Shown: one piece after another, positions 1 through 11,062 of the stretch
Layout of the letters: the number at the start of each line of letters is the position of its first letter
Numbering within the stretch: position 1 is the first letter of the stretch
NCBI GenBank assembly: GCA_022376925.1
Contig: JAIOJX010000032.1
Coordinates: 103,904,794-103,968,793, forward strand
Length of the DNA stretch: 64,000 nt
DNA from: Tragulus kanchil
Lineage: Eukaryota > Chordata > Mammalia > Artiodactyla > Tragulidae
Direction: 5' to 3'
Made by a program: the position numbers and the translations under genes
Notes under the pieces: model-generated
Told to the model about the DNA's origin: nothing
The model's database searches: none
The model's input: the letters and a program-made list of their open reading frames with translations, nothing else

Positions 1-37
1 AGCACTTACCAAGGAGCCCTGGGAGTCTGGCTCCTCT

Positions 38-115
38 TCTTGAGGTCAGGAAATAGAGGCACAGAGAGGTGATGGGACTCATAGGAGGTCACATAACCAG
101 CGAGTATGGCTGATG
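38..115 (-). mobile_element. MIR fragment
   Basis: A MIR antisense core: AGAGGCACAGAGAGGTGATG, then GGTCACATAACCAGCGAGTA, the degraded form of the usual gap between AGAGAGG and GGTCACAC. An old mammalian SINE relic with no expected function. Confidence 0.6.
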
Positions 116-164
116 CTCTTGTCAGGTCCTCGTGACTTGAAACAGGGATCGTCTTGTCCAGCCC

Positions 165-270
165 TTTGATTTTACAGTGAAGAAATGAGGCCCAGCTTTG
201 CAGCTTGACTAGGCCAAGGCATCTTCACTGGCAGGGCCAGAGCTAGAACCCAGGTCTCCCCAGGTCTCCT
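165..270 (-). mobile_element. MIR fragment
   Basis: A second antisense MIR core: TTTTACAGTGAAGAAATGAGG, then AGAGCTAGAACCCAGGTCTC. It sits about 50 bp after another MIR fragment. Confidence 0.6.
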
Positions 271-381
271 AGCTGCAGATACTGTCAGGTCTCCCAACTC
301 CAAATACAGTCCCCTCCCCCACTCCCTGCCCCAACTGCCCTTTGCAGCACCCTCGCCCACTTGGTTTCCTGTCATCTCTCG

Positions 382-639
382 TTTTTTTTGGGCCACTTCT
401 ATTGGTCTTTCATTTATTTATCTTTGTTCTTTGGCCCGTTTGGGCCTTCTATTGCAGTGGCCTCTCTTGTCGCAGAATACCGTCTCAGGGCACATGCGCT
501 CCAGAACTCCAGCACGGTAGTTGGATACATTGGTCCAACAGCTCCGCAGCATGTGGGATCTTCCCAGGCCAAGGATCGAACCGGCGCCCCTTGCACTGCA
601 AGGCTATCTCCTTACCCACTGGACCACCAAAGCTCCCTT
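382..639 (-). mobile_element. CHR-type tRNA-Glu SINE with target-site duplication
   Basis: Read on the minus strand, this begins with a tRNA-like head (box-B type GGATCGAACCGGCGCCCCTT on the plus strand, and ACCCACTGGACCACCA) and ends in an A-rich tail, seen here as the T run at 382-389. The internal CACATGCGCTCCAGAACTCC segment marks the cetartiodactyl CHR family. It is flanked by near-perfect 13-bp direct repeats at 372-384 and 640-652 (TCATCTCTCGTTT and TCATCTCTTGTTT), a target-site duplication from LINE-driven insertion. Confidence 0.85.
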
Positions 640-789
640 TCATCTCTTGTTTCTGCTGCAGCCTCTCTGGAAGGGCTGGCACACAGCCTTGCTTCCCCCC
701 ACTGCTCCAGCCAGTGTCTGATTATCCCAGTTGTTCCTTCCTTGCCTCCTAGGGCTGGTAGCCGCAGCTGGCTTAGAGGAATTTAGACA

Positions 790-937
790 AGTGGAAGGAG
801 CATAGCTTTGGCCAGGCAGCTTTGGGATCCAGTCACAGCTCTTCTCCTTGTGAGCTGTGTGACCTTAGGCAAGTTGCTTAACCCTTCTGAGCCCTGGTTT
901 CTCATCTGGGAGATGAGATGATTTGGACTAGTTAACG
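790..937 (+). mobile_element. MIR interrupted downstream by a Bov-tA
   Basis: A MIR in sense orientation: AGCTGTGTGACCTTAGGCAAG, TTGCTTAACCCTTCTGAGCC and CTCATCTGGGAGATGAGATG match the MIR core. Its distal part recurs at 1928-2010 only because duplication A copies it. Confidence 0.8.
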
Positions 938-3004
938 TCCAGTGGCCTTCCAGTCCTGTAGGTCCAGGGAAGCCCAAGAATACTGGAGTGCGTAGCCTCT
1001 CTCTTCTCCAGGGAATCTTCCTGACCCAGGAATCCACCCAGGGTCTCCTGCATTGCAGGCAGATTCTTTACCAGCTGAACTACCAGGGAAGCCCATAAAT
1101 GAAAACCTCCAGTGGCCTTACAGTCCTGTAGGTCTTTGACTAGTGATTTTCATGCAAGTGGATGCGACCCACATAGACCTGTGGTTGGAGGCTCTTGGAA
1201 AGGGCAGGTAATGTGGACTAGCAGGATAAGGCCTGTGTTGGGAAGTGCAGGGCATGCATTTGTTCAGAGTTCTGGCTCCACTGAAGGAGGGCTGTTACTC
1301 TTGGCTTTGGGTGCAGATGGGTGATCGAGGCAAGGGACCCCACCATTTTTCAGTTCCTTCTCTGCCGCTTCTTTCTTTGCGCCCATGCTGTGGGTGTGGA
1401 CACTGTTCTTGGTGGTGACCACTCAGGGTAGAGAGGTGGCTGGAGCAGGTGATTGGCATGGCCTTGGGTCAGCCAGGCATAGACAGGTGTCAGATCTTGC
1501 AGCCTACCACCTGGATCGGATGCATTTTTGTCATGGGAGGAACTCAAGCCCTGTTATTAGGCCTAAGAGATCTCTCCTCCGCATTGGATCCCAGGTGCGA
1601 GGTGCAGGGAGGGGTGTCCGTGTAAAGCCAGAAGCCTTTGGCTTTCTGTCACTGTGTTCAGTCTTGCGATTGTGTTGGCTGTTTACGTTGTTTTCATTCT
1701 TTGGTTTTTGCCTTGGCTGTGAAGTTGTACTATTTTCTGAACTAATCCTGTTTCATGTAACCTGAACCCAATATCTGGCCATGAAGAGCAAGCATTTTTT
1801 TCTCCTCTTCCTTAACAAAGGATATCCTAGACTGCAGCATCTGGAAATGATTTGGCATCTGGTCTAAGTATGTGAGCATGCCTGCACACACTTCTCTAAT
1901 ATAACATGCCCTTGTCTCCCCATATACCTGTGTGACCTTAGGCAAGTTGCTTAACCCTTCTGAGCCCTGGTTTCTCATCTGGGAGATGAGATGATTTGGA
2001 CTAGTTAACGTCCAGTGGCCTTCCAGTCCTGTAGGTCCAGGGAAGCCCAAGAATACTGGAGTGCGTAGCCTCTCTCTTCTCCAGGGAATCTTCCTGACCC
2101 AGGAATCCACCCAGGGTCTCCTGCATTGCAGGCAGATTCTTTACCAGCTGAACTACCAGGGAAGCCCATAAATGAAAACCTCCAGTGGCCTTACAGTCCT
2201 GTAGGTCTTTGACTAGTGATTTTCATGCAAGTGGATGCGACCCACATAGACCTGTGGTTGGAGGCTCTTGGAAAGGGCAGGTAATGTGGACTAGCAGGAT
2301 AAGGCCTGTGTTGGGAAGTGCAGGGCATGCATTTGTTCAGAGTTCTGGCTCCACTGAAGGAGGGCTGTTACTCTTGGCTTTGGGTGCAGATGGGTGATCG
2401 AGGCAGGGGACCCCACGATTTTCAGTTCCTTCTCTGCCGCTTCTTTCTTTGCGCCCATGCTGTGGGTGTGGACACTGTTCTTGGTGGTGACCACTCAGGG
2501 TAGAGAGGTGGCTGGAGCAGGTGATTGGCATGGCCTTGGGTCAGCCAGGCATAGACAGGTGTCAGATCTTGCAGCCTACCACCTGGATCGGATGCATTTT
2601 TGTCATGGGAGGAACTCAAGCCCTGTTATTAGGCCTAAGAGATCTCTCCTCCGCATTGGATCCCAGGTGCGAGGTGCAGGGAGGGGTGTCCGTGTAAAGC
2701 CAGAAGCCTTTGGCTTTCTGTCACTGTGTTCAGTCTTGCGATTGTGTTGGCTGTTTACGTTGTTTTCATTCTTTGGTTTTTGCCTTGGCTGTGAAGTTGT
2801 ACTATTTTCTGAACTAATCCTGTTTCATGTAACCTGAACCCAATATCTGGCCATGAAGAGCAAGCATTTTTTTCTCCTCTTCCTTAACAAAGGATATCCT
2901 AGACTGCAGCATCTGGAAATGATTTGGCATCTGGTCTAAGTATGTGAGCATGCCTGCACACACTTCTCTAATATAACATGCCCTTGTCTCCCCATATACC
3001 TGTG
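855..3004 (+). repeat. Tandem direct duplication A (unit 1073 bp)
   Basis: Copy 1 is 855-1927 and copy 2 is 1928-3004. They match almost base for base; the visible differences are two substitutions and a one-base T indel near 1332-1350 versus 2405-2421. The unit contains part of a MIR and a whole Bov-tA SINE with its target-site duplication, so the SINE at 2037-2167 is a copy and not a second insertion. The two flanks of the unit share only CTGTG. Probably an unmerged contig overlap. Confidence 0.95.
964..1094 (-). mobile_element. Bov-tA-type SINE with long target-site duplication
   Basis: The antisense tRNA-derived head ends in CTACCAGGGAAGCCC, preceded by CATTGCAGGCAGATTCTTTA and TCTTCTCCAGGGAATCTTCC, as in ruminant Bov-tA elements. 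The left end, CCAGGGAAGCCC next to AAGAATACTGGAG, suggests a dimer-type variant truncated in its second unit. Direct repeats of about 27 bp with one mismatch (938-964 and 1108-1134) flank it. The copy at 2037-2167 comes from duplication A. Confidence 0.85.
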
Positions 3005-4086
3005 CTTTTTTCTATATAGAGGATTTTACATACGGAGGTTATTATACTGGGACATATGCGCATGTGTGTATACTTGTATAAGCCTTTATTTCTACTTAAA
3101 TGAGGAAATTTTCACAGGCTTGATGCATAGAAAAGCACTTGCATTGATGGATGTATTTTTCTTTGCAGAGTTTAATAAACCATTTAACAGTGCCTTCAGT
3201 GACTGTAATGAGGTGTTTCCTCATTATTCCCAGGCTCTGCCATAACCGGCTTCCCAAGACCCACGTCCCCTCCCCCCAGCATAGCTTGGCGCGGCCTCCC
3301 CAACCACCAGGCAGCAGACCTGTACCTCCTGTCAGATACTAACAGCAGCGTGAGATTAAAGTGCACAGTAAATGTAAGGCACACGAATCATCCTGAACCC
3401 CCTGCTCTCCCCCACCCGGGTCAGTGGAAAAATTGTCTTCCACGAGACCAGTCCCTGGTGTCAGAAGACTGGGGACTGCTGTTCTAGAGAGACAGGACGG
3501 TTCGAGCCGCCCCTCACTGGCCATCTTTTAATGGTGACTCTTCTCTGCCTGGCGTTGGCGTGGATGGGAGCCTGTCCTGGGGGATTTCTGGGCCCGTTGT
3601 GTCCTTCAGATGTGGACTCCGGGTAGGGACGTTTTGCCGCACAAGGTGGGAGCTCTTGGTTGTGTGGAGATTGGGCTGTGTCAGCAGGTAGAGCCCGTGT
3701 CCTCACCTTGACGGTACCGGGCAGAGAGCTCTGAGTGCCTCTCTCCAGTGTGGCGGAGGACGGCCGGGGAGGCGAGCGAGACGGCCGACAGTGACGCGAT
3801 GGGAGGAGGAGAGCACGCCCTCCATCCTCACCCCCGCCTCCCCCCACCACCCATGAGCTAGGGCTTACCCCGTGCTCCCCTTGGCCCAAGGGACTGCTGG
3901 TAGGCTGATTTATAGCCATATCTTAGACTCAGTGCTAGGAAGATTTTGGTAACCACAAGGTGAATAGAACGGGAATGGGCCTTGGAGGAGAGGCGCGTGG
4001 AGGTGAGCGAGGCCCAGTGGATGACCCCTGGGCGTGTTGTTAAAACGCCTCTGAACTGCAGGGTAAGGTGAGGTGTAAGGTAGGAG
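3005..4086. other. Unique sequence between duplications A and B
   Basis: An AT-rich start (3005-3240), then the DNA-transposon relic, then GC-rich non-coding DNA with several CpGs (3700-3790). I see no exon: no open frame is bounded by convincing splice sites. Confidence 0.6.
3285..3487. mobile_element. Old non-autonomous DNA-transposon relic
   Basis: The block GTGGAAAAATTGTCTTCCAC, then GAGACCAGTCCCTGGTGTC and GGGGACTGCTG, is a widely dispersed mammalian repeat whose family name I cannot give with certainty. GGCCTCCCCAACCACCAGGC at the left resembles its other terminus, so this is probably one internally deleted copy. Confidence 0.55.
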
Positions 4087-6342
4087 GGGCTGGTAGCACT
4101 CCCTTGTGGTTACCGCTGATCCACACTCCCCTGGCACCAGTGCCCCCCCTGGGGTAGCCTCCCTCCACGGTGGCAGGGGTTACATTTCTTGATTGTTGCT
4201 CTTTTTCTGTTGACGGTGGAGTTTGGCCAGGGTCTCCCTCTGGCTTGGGTCTGATGAGGGTTGTTGAGAGCGCTTTCTTCTAGGCTTTTCAGGCCTGCCG
4301 TCTCTACTTTGGGGACACCTGAGAAGGGTGACGCAGGCCTCTTTCCTCCTTTGGCTCAGGGCTCTAGGGGTGGAGGGTGATGTTGGGGACCAGGATGCTT
4401 TTATAACTGGGCCATACCCTGCATCAGCCCGTTAGGGCAGCAGGTGTTAACTCGGGTGGTTTGGGGTGTGTGTCCAAGACTCTCCCCCTCTCCCCCCATT
4501 AATGGAACATTTGACCAAAATCCACCTGAAAAGCAGCCTACCGTCCCTCTCCCCTGCCCACCCCAGCCTGGGGGGCCTCATGGTGACCCTGAGGTGAGGC
4601 GGACAGCCCCCAGGGTCACCCCTTCCCCAGGTCTCAGGGAGCGGTGCAGCTGTTGTGTGTGGAGTGTTTGTTCCAGACTCTTAGAAGCTGGGGGGCTCTC
4701 TGCTTGGGTTTGTACTGTGAAACAGTCCGTAGGGAGCTGGGTGCCTGCACTGGGTCGGGAAGATGTCCATTTCTGGTATGCCCTCCCAGAGCCTGTGGTT
4801 TCCTCGAGGCTTTGCTCAGCCCCCACCCCTCCGTGGGGCCTGGGCCGAGCCTGGGGGAGGGGAGGCCCCCCGGGGGGGGGGGAGGGCGAGGAGGCAGAGG
4901 CCCTTGACAATGGGCCACATGTGGTTGCAAGCCCCAGCCTGGCTGGCTGGCCTGCCGCCTCCAAAACATAACTCACTATTGATTGTGCAGGAGGCCCAGC
5001 CTCACTCACATGCAGTAATCCTCCTCACTCCTTGAAGGGAGAAAGGAAGCGGATTTGTCCGTGGTACAGCATGCCTTGAAAAATGATCAAACTCTTCGAA
5101 AAATCTAAGATTCTTTCTTTTGCCTCTTAAAGAAAAGGTCTATCATTCATCCTCAGGGTCACAGGTGTTTCACACCCAGCCCCCCAGTGGTGGGCTGGTA
5201 GCACTCCTTGTGGTTACCGCTGATCCACACTCCCCTGGCACCAGTGCCCCCCCTGGGGTAGCCTCCCTCCACGGTGGCAGGGGTTACATTTCTTGATTGT
5301 TGCTCTTTTTCTGTTGACGGTGGAGTTTGGCCAGGGTCTCCCTCTGGCTTGGGTCTGATGAGGGTTGTTGAGAGCGCTTTCTTCTAGGCTTTTCAGGCCT
5401 GCCGTCTCTACTTTGGGGACACCTGAGAAGGGTGACGCAGGCCTCTTTCCTCCTTTGGCTCAGGGCTCTAGGGGTGGAGGGTGATGTTGGGGACCAGGAT
5501 GCTTTTATAACTGGGCCATACCCTGCATCAGCCCGTTAGGGCAGCAGGTGTTAACTCGGGTGGTTTGGGGTGTGTGTCCAAGACTCTCCCCCTCTCCCCC
5601 CATTAATGGAACATTTGACCAAAATCCACCTGAAAAGCAGCCTACCGTCCCTCTCCCCTGCCCACCCCAGCCTGGGGGGCCTCATGGTGACCCTGAGGTG
5701 AGGCGGACAGCCCCCAGGGTCACCCCTTCCCCAGGTCTCAGGGAGCGGTGCAGCTGTTGTGTGTGGAGTGTTTGTTCCAGACTCTTAGAAGCTGGGGGGC
5801 TCTCTGCTTGGGTTTGTACTGTGAAACAGTCCGTAGGGAGCTGGGTGCCTGCACTGGGTCGGGAAGATGTCCATTTCTGGTATGCCCTCCCAGAGCCTGT
5901 GGTTTCCTCGAGGCTTTGCTCAGCCCCCACCCCTCCGTGGGGCCTGGGCCGAGCCTGGGGGAGGGGAGGCCCCCCGGGGGGGGGGGAGGGCGAGGAGGCA
6001 GAGGCCCTTGACAATGGGCCACATGTGGTTGCAAGCCCCAGCCTGGCTGGCTGGCCTGCCGCCTCCAAAACATAACTCACTATTGATTGTGCAGGAGGCC
6101 CAGCCTCACTCACATGCAGTAATCCTCCTCACTCCTTGAAGGGAGAAAGGAAGCGGATTTGTCCGTGGTACAGCATGCCTTGAAAAATGCATCTTGATTT
6201 AAGATTCTGCTTTTTGCAGCATATTTTAAAATGTCAGAGAGATAAATATGCAGCCTTCCTAATGTGTCTGTCTTGAACAGCCTCTTAAAGAAAAGGTCTA
6301 TCATTCATCCTCAGGGTCACAGGTGTGTTCACACCCAGCCCC
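4087..6342 (+). repeat. Tandem direct duplication B (unit about 1105 bp)
   Basis: Copy 1 is 4087-5184 and copy 2 is 5192-6342. The first bases of copy 2 lack one C (ACTCCTT versus ACTCCCTT). Near its right end copy 1 is scrambled and shortened: 38 bp at 5085-5122 stand where copy 2 has 91 bp at 6190-6280, after which both copies resume at CCTCTTAAAG. The C6G11 tract is the same length in both copies. Confidence 0.95.
4866..4882 (+). repeat. C6G11 tract
   Basis: Six C followed by eleven G in a very GC-rich stretch; the same tract with the same length recurs at 5970-5986 in duplication B copy 2. Potential for quadruplex or hairpin formation and a frequent source of sequencing error. Confidence 0.9.
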
Positions 6343-7124
6343 TGCCCTCCTGCCTTTGATGGTGTGGTGTGTCCATCTCTCCTTCACCAGAGAGAGTTTT
6401 GCTGGGGGCTCGAAACCCTTCTCTTCCAGAAGTCCAGGAGATACATTCATTTCCCTGGTTTTGAGGCTGGTAAAGACATACACAGCGTTTCTAAAGTTAT
6501 GTTTTTGGAACTTACTATTGGAATGTTCTGTGAAAGCAGGCACTGGCTTCTACCTGCATCTGTCAGGGGAGCCTTTTCACTTCTCATGAATCCTCACCAG
6601 CTGAAGGAGCCAAAGAGAGAAAATGCGTGCTCTGGCCACAGCCCCCTGAGATGGGCACGCACCAACTCCTGTGGGTGTAGAACTGATGAAGCTGGGCCTG
6701 GGGTGAGGGGAGCCCTGTTCCTGTGGGGGCACCTTCGGCCAGCACGTCACTGGCACAGTGGGGTAATGGCACCTTTCTAAGCTCGGTTCAGGTTTGAAAG
6801 GGGACTGGACCCACAGGCAAGGGAGAAGCTCCTGGAGGGTTAAGTGGTCTTTGGGGTTCGTATCCTGTTGTCATTGTGTGGGCCTTTTATCGGGAAACCC
6901 TGGCAACCAAGCTGTTGATTTTTCTCCCAGAAGGAGTTGGAGGAACCCCAGGGTTTTCCAAGAGGTGAGTGAGGATGTCAAGACCTTCTTGTGCTGGTTG
7001 AGGAGCTAAGAGACCTCAGTGGACAAAACAACCTTCTGCCAGGGGAGGCAGAAGGACAGTCTGCGTAGAAGGACAGTCCTGCAGGGTGAGGCCTGGAAGG
7101 AACCTGAAGGCATCTCTCTACCCT

Positions 7125-7245
7125 AGCTTCTGCCATTAGGTAGGTGAGGAATTGGAGGCCCAGAGAGTGGCAGTGACTTGGCCAAGGTCACACTCAAGAA
7201 CAGCAGCCATGCCCGAACCAGAGTCCACCGCAGGACTGCTGACCC
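7125..7245 (-). mobile_element. MIR fragment
   Basis: The antisense MIR core GAGGAATTGGAGGCCCAGAG, then GACTTGGCCAAGGTCACACT, is clear. Confidence 0.7.
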
Positions 7246-8072
7246 TGGCCTCACGTATTTCATCACTTTGACCTGCTGTCTCGGGTGGGCCCTGCTGTTG
7301 ACTCAGAGGCCCTGACTGTGGCCTGTGAACAGAGCTCTGCCAGACACGGCTCACGCTGCCTGCCCTGGTCTGGGTCCGTGGGTTAGATCTCTGGGGACCA
7401 TCCCTTTGGCATCAGGGACCTTGGCTTTGCTCACTGTCCCCCTGCTGGGTCCCCAGTGTGCTATTGTCAGGATGCAGAGAGAGAATGGGAAGACCGGAGA
7501 CATCTTCCTGTGTGGAATCTGCCTGGGTATGAGGTCAGGTTGATGGCTGTGAAGCAGAAGGGGGAGACCCCGGGGTGAAAGTCCCCATTCTCCCTCTCAG
7601 CCCCTCCAGTTGATCTTCCTCTTCCCCTAAAAACCATTTGGAGGATCATAACATTCATCAGGAGCTTTATTATGGGAGACTTCTCCATGTTTAAAAATAA
7701 ACGCTGGCATCCAGAACTATATTTGGTATATGGAAGTCTTTTGAATATAAATGCGCTTAAAGGACAACTGCTTTATTGAAGAAGCAACGTGAGCCCCAGC
7801 TCGAGGGGCGTGTGGGGGTGGGTGCTGAAGGGACCCCGAGGTCTGCCCTGGTCAGGACAGTTGGGTCGTAGCCTTCAGTCCTGTTGAATTGGCTGGCCTT
7901 TCTCGGGGACAATTGTAAAACAGGGTAACTGGTACTTAAAAATTCATAGAAATTTTTCTTATCACAGCATCATAATTGTTATGACTCAGAAAAGTAGAAT
8001 TGCCATTCCACTCTGCCTGTCTGCCCTCACTTTTGTTGCCTCCTGGGTCCCCAGCGCCAGCTGCAGAATCTT

Positions 8073-8149
8073 GAGGAGAGAGGGAGAGAGCGGAGAGAGG
8101 GAGAGGGAGAGAGATTAGAGAGGGAGAGAGAAAGGAAGAAAGAAAGAAG
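8073..8149 (+). repeat. Polypurine tract
   Basis: Seventy-seven bases almost entirely A and G (GAGGGAGAGA-type repeats, then GGAAGAAAGA), broken only by a C and TT. It lies just before duplication C and appears once. It could form triplex DNA; I assign no function. Confidence 0.9.
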
Positions 8150-8280
8150 TCCAGGGCAATGCTTCATTTATGTTGCTGGCTACGTCTGACTTGAAAATTC
8201 CGTCCCCTGAGCCTTGAGGTCAGCACATTATGGCGTGATTGATGGCTGTCAGGAGCGGGCAGGGCGGCAGATTGCACAGG

Positions 8281-10440
8281 GGAAGTGGACAGATGATGCC
8301 ATGGCTTTTGAGGGCTTAGTAGACCCCGGGCCTTGAAAGGAACTCGGTGGAAAACAAAGCAGATGGAGAACTCTGCTTTAGCCCCTGTGTGTTTTCTTTT
8401 TTCTCTCGTTCCTTCTCCTTCCCCTTGTCTGTTGAACATTAGGAAGTGGTGGGGGACACCCCACTCCATCAGCACACCCCAGGAGCCGTCGCTTTTGGAT
8501 GTGACACTGGGCAGGATCCTAGAGAGGCCAGACTCAAGAGGGTGCCCCCGTCGCAGGTCTCCACTTAGAAGCCATCATGTGGCCTGTTGGTAAAAGCCCC
8601 GTAGCCACCCCCATCTTCTCCTCAGGCCCTGTCTCCTGAATCCAAAATCCAAACAGGGAGGACCAGCTCTTTGGGCAAATCGTTCCCACCATCCCATCCG
8701 AGCTACTGCGGATTACATTTCCAGCGGGCTTCCCGACTAATCCTGGTAAGTGTTGTTTCGGTGGAAACAAAAGGTATCGGACTCCCAGGCCTGTTTACAG
8801 ATGGGGAGACGTGGGAGTGATGGAGGAGCTTTGAATTTTAAACATTAGCTAATGAAATTGCAGACGGGGGCACTGGGTGGAACGGCCCGGGTATTCCCAA
8901 GAAACGCGTCACCGTCAGCTGTGAGGGAGACGCTGGCCAGCCTCGCTCATGTGCTTCACAAACATTTATGGAGCCCCGTCCCTCTGCCAAGAGCTGCGTG
9001 AAGTTGGAGGTCTCGGAGTCCTGCCCCTGGGGAGTTAAATAGAGAATGCGGCCTCCGTGATGGGGACTGCAGGACACAGACACAGCTCCGGATGGCGGGG
9101 ACTTTCTGCAGGGAGCAGGGTGCGGCTGACACCTCCCTGAGGAAGAGGGCAAGGGGCCTGACCTGGCTGGAAAAGGGCAGGCACTGGGCAGGGGAGGGCC
9201 TTCCGGGCAGATGCTCCTGTTCGGCGTGGAGGCTGGGGGAGCCAGAGGTGGGCCTGGAGCTCGGCGTGTCCCGCCCAGGGGCCCAGGAGGATGGCCGGAG
9301 GCCGGAGTGCGTCACTCCCTGCCTCTGCCTCCGCCTCACGGCTGCTCCATTTTGCAGAGCGCAGGGGGTGGAAGTGGACAGATGATGCCATGGCTTTTGA
9401 GGGCTTAGTAGACCCCGGGCCTTGAAAGGAACTCGGTGGAAAACAAAGCAGATGGAGAACTCTGCTTTAGCCCCTGTGTGTTTTCTTTTTTCTCTCGTTC
9501 CTTCTCCTTCCCCTTGTCTGTTGAACATTAGGAAGTGGTGGGGGACACCCCACTCCATCAGCACACCCCAGGAGCCGTCGCTTTTGGATGTGACACTGGG
9601 CAGGATCCTAGAGAGGCCAGACTCAAGAGGGTGCCCCCGTCGCAGGTCTCCACTTAGAAGCCATCATGTGGCCTGTTGGTAAAAGCCCCGTAGCCACCCC
9701 CATCTTCTCCTCAGGCCCTGTCTCCTGAATCCAAAATCCAAACAGGGAGGACCAGCTCTTTGGGCAAATCGTTCCCACCATCCCATCCGAGCTACTGCGG
9801 ATTACATTTCCAGCGGGCTTCCCGACTAATCCTGGTGTGTTTTTGCGGTGGAAACAAATGGTATCGGACTCCCAGGCCTGTTTACAGATGGGGAGACGTG
9901 GGAGTGATGGAGGAGCTTTGAATTTTAAACATTAGCTAATGAAATTGCAGACGGGGGCACTGGGTGGAACGGCCCGGGTATTCCCAAGAAACGCGTCACC
10001 GTCAGCTGTGAGGGAGACGCTGGCCAGCCTCGCTCATGTGCTTCACAAACATTTATGGAGCCCCGTCCCTCTGCCAAGAGCTGCGTGAAGTTGGAGGTCT
10101 CGGAGTCCTGCCCCTGGGGAGTTAAATAGAGAATGCGGCCTCCGTGATGGGGACTGCAGGACACAGACACAGCTCCGGATGGCGGGGACTTTCTGCAGGG
10201 AGCAGGGTGCGGCTGACACCTCCCTGAGGAAGAGGGCAAGGGGCCTGACCTGGCTGGAAAAGGGCAGGCACTGGGCAGGGGAGGGCCTTCCGGGCAGATG
10301 CTCCTGTTCGGCGTGGAGGCTGGGGGAGCCAGAGGTGGGCCTGGAGCTCGGCGTGTCCCGCTCCAGGGGCCCAGGAGGATGGCCGGAGGCCGGAGTGCGT
10401 CACTCCCCTGCCTCTGCCTCCGCCTCTCACGGCTGCTCCT
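8281..10440 (+). repeat. Tandem direct duplication C (unit 1089 bp)
   Basis: Copy 1 is 8281-9369 and copy 2 starts at 9370. Differences cluster in the last 100 bp of copy 1 (lost C and TC in GC-rich runs, then a diverged tail after GGCTGCTCC), with another small cluster at about 8745-8775 versus 9833-9860. The end of copy 2 overlaps the start of duplication D, so 10355-10440 is part of a triplicated segment. Confidence 0.95.
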
Positions 10441-10469
10441 GTGCAGTTGTGTCAGAGACAGGACTGGCT

Positions 10470-10540
10470 GTTCATTCATCCGCTAATTGTTTTGATAAGA
10501 GACTCTAATTATCCACTGCGATCATCAGATTACCCTGAGC
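10470..10540. promoter_or_regulatory. Candidate conserved non-coding element (copy at 11610-11680)
   Basis: Dense transcription-factor-like motifs in little space: CGCTAATTG (homeodomain), TTTTGATAAGA (GATA-like), CTCTAATTATCC (homeodomain) and CATCAGATTACC. No interspersed repeat is recognisable. This texture is usual in developmental enhancers. Conservation is inferred and not measured. Confidence 0.35.
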
Positions 10541-10954
10541 TCCAGGAGGGAGATTTGAGTTTGAGCTGCCGTGGCAGCCACCGGCCGCGCGCTCTCTGCC
10601 GAACGGGACCCAGCGGTAGCACCTGGCCCACGGTTCTCAGTCAGTGCTCACAAAGCCTTTGCGTGAAGGGGGCACGCGGCCCCCAGGAGCGGGCCCTGGA
10701 AATCCACCCAGAAACACAGCGCCTGATGTCAAGCAGGACTTTCCCTTGGATTCTTGTTGCCCCCGTGTTAAATCCACAGAGAAGAGATTTGGTTCTGGGG
10801 ATTTCAAAACAAGGTGAAGAGTGTGGAGAGAACCAGGGGAGAAGCAGTAATGCCTCTAATAAACTGACACCAGTAGTCACGACGAAGTCAGATACCTTTT
10901 TGGATTGTTTGATTAAGTTCTCCTTACGTGTGATCTTGGTATAAAGAGAGCCAT

Positions 10955-11062
10955 AGGCAAAAAACAACCAGGAAGGCAGATTATAGATTAATCCAATCAT
11001 CGACTGCTCCCGCAAAGGTAATGGGGAATAATGGCGTCGTAATTGATCTGATATGGAGTTCT
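10955..11062. promoter_or_regulatory. Candidate conserved non-coding element (copy at 12090-12197)
   Basis: GATTATAGATTAATCCAATC contains a bicoid/OTX-type TAATCC core. It is followed by CGTCGTAATTGATCTGATAT, with two further AT cores inside a GC-rich region. Identical in both D copies. Confidence 0.35.

Larger units (their letters stand above)
6343..8280. other. Unique sequence between duplications B and C
   Basis: Mostly GC-moderate non-repetitive DNA with one MIR and the polypurine tract. Two AT-rich patches (7680-7790, 7910-8010) contain AATAAA and TAATTG-type cores. Nothing coding recognised. Confidence 0.6.

Noticed and set aside
382..639. A tRNA gene
   Set aside because: The tRNA-like boxes belong to SINE heads, which have tails and target-site duplications. 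The same holds for the other SINEs; none has an intact cloverleaf that I can see.
4444..4971. A 175-codon plus-strand frame present identically at 5548-6075
   Set aside because: Repetition here reflects duplication B and not a gene family. The peptide is Pro/Gly/Ser-rich from GC-rich DNA, with no exon borders.
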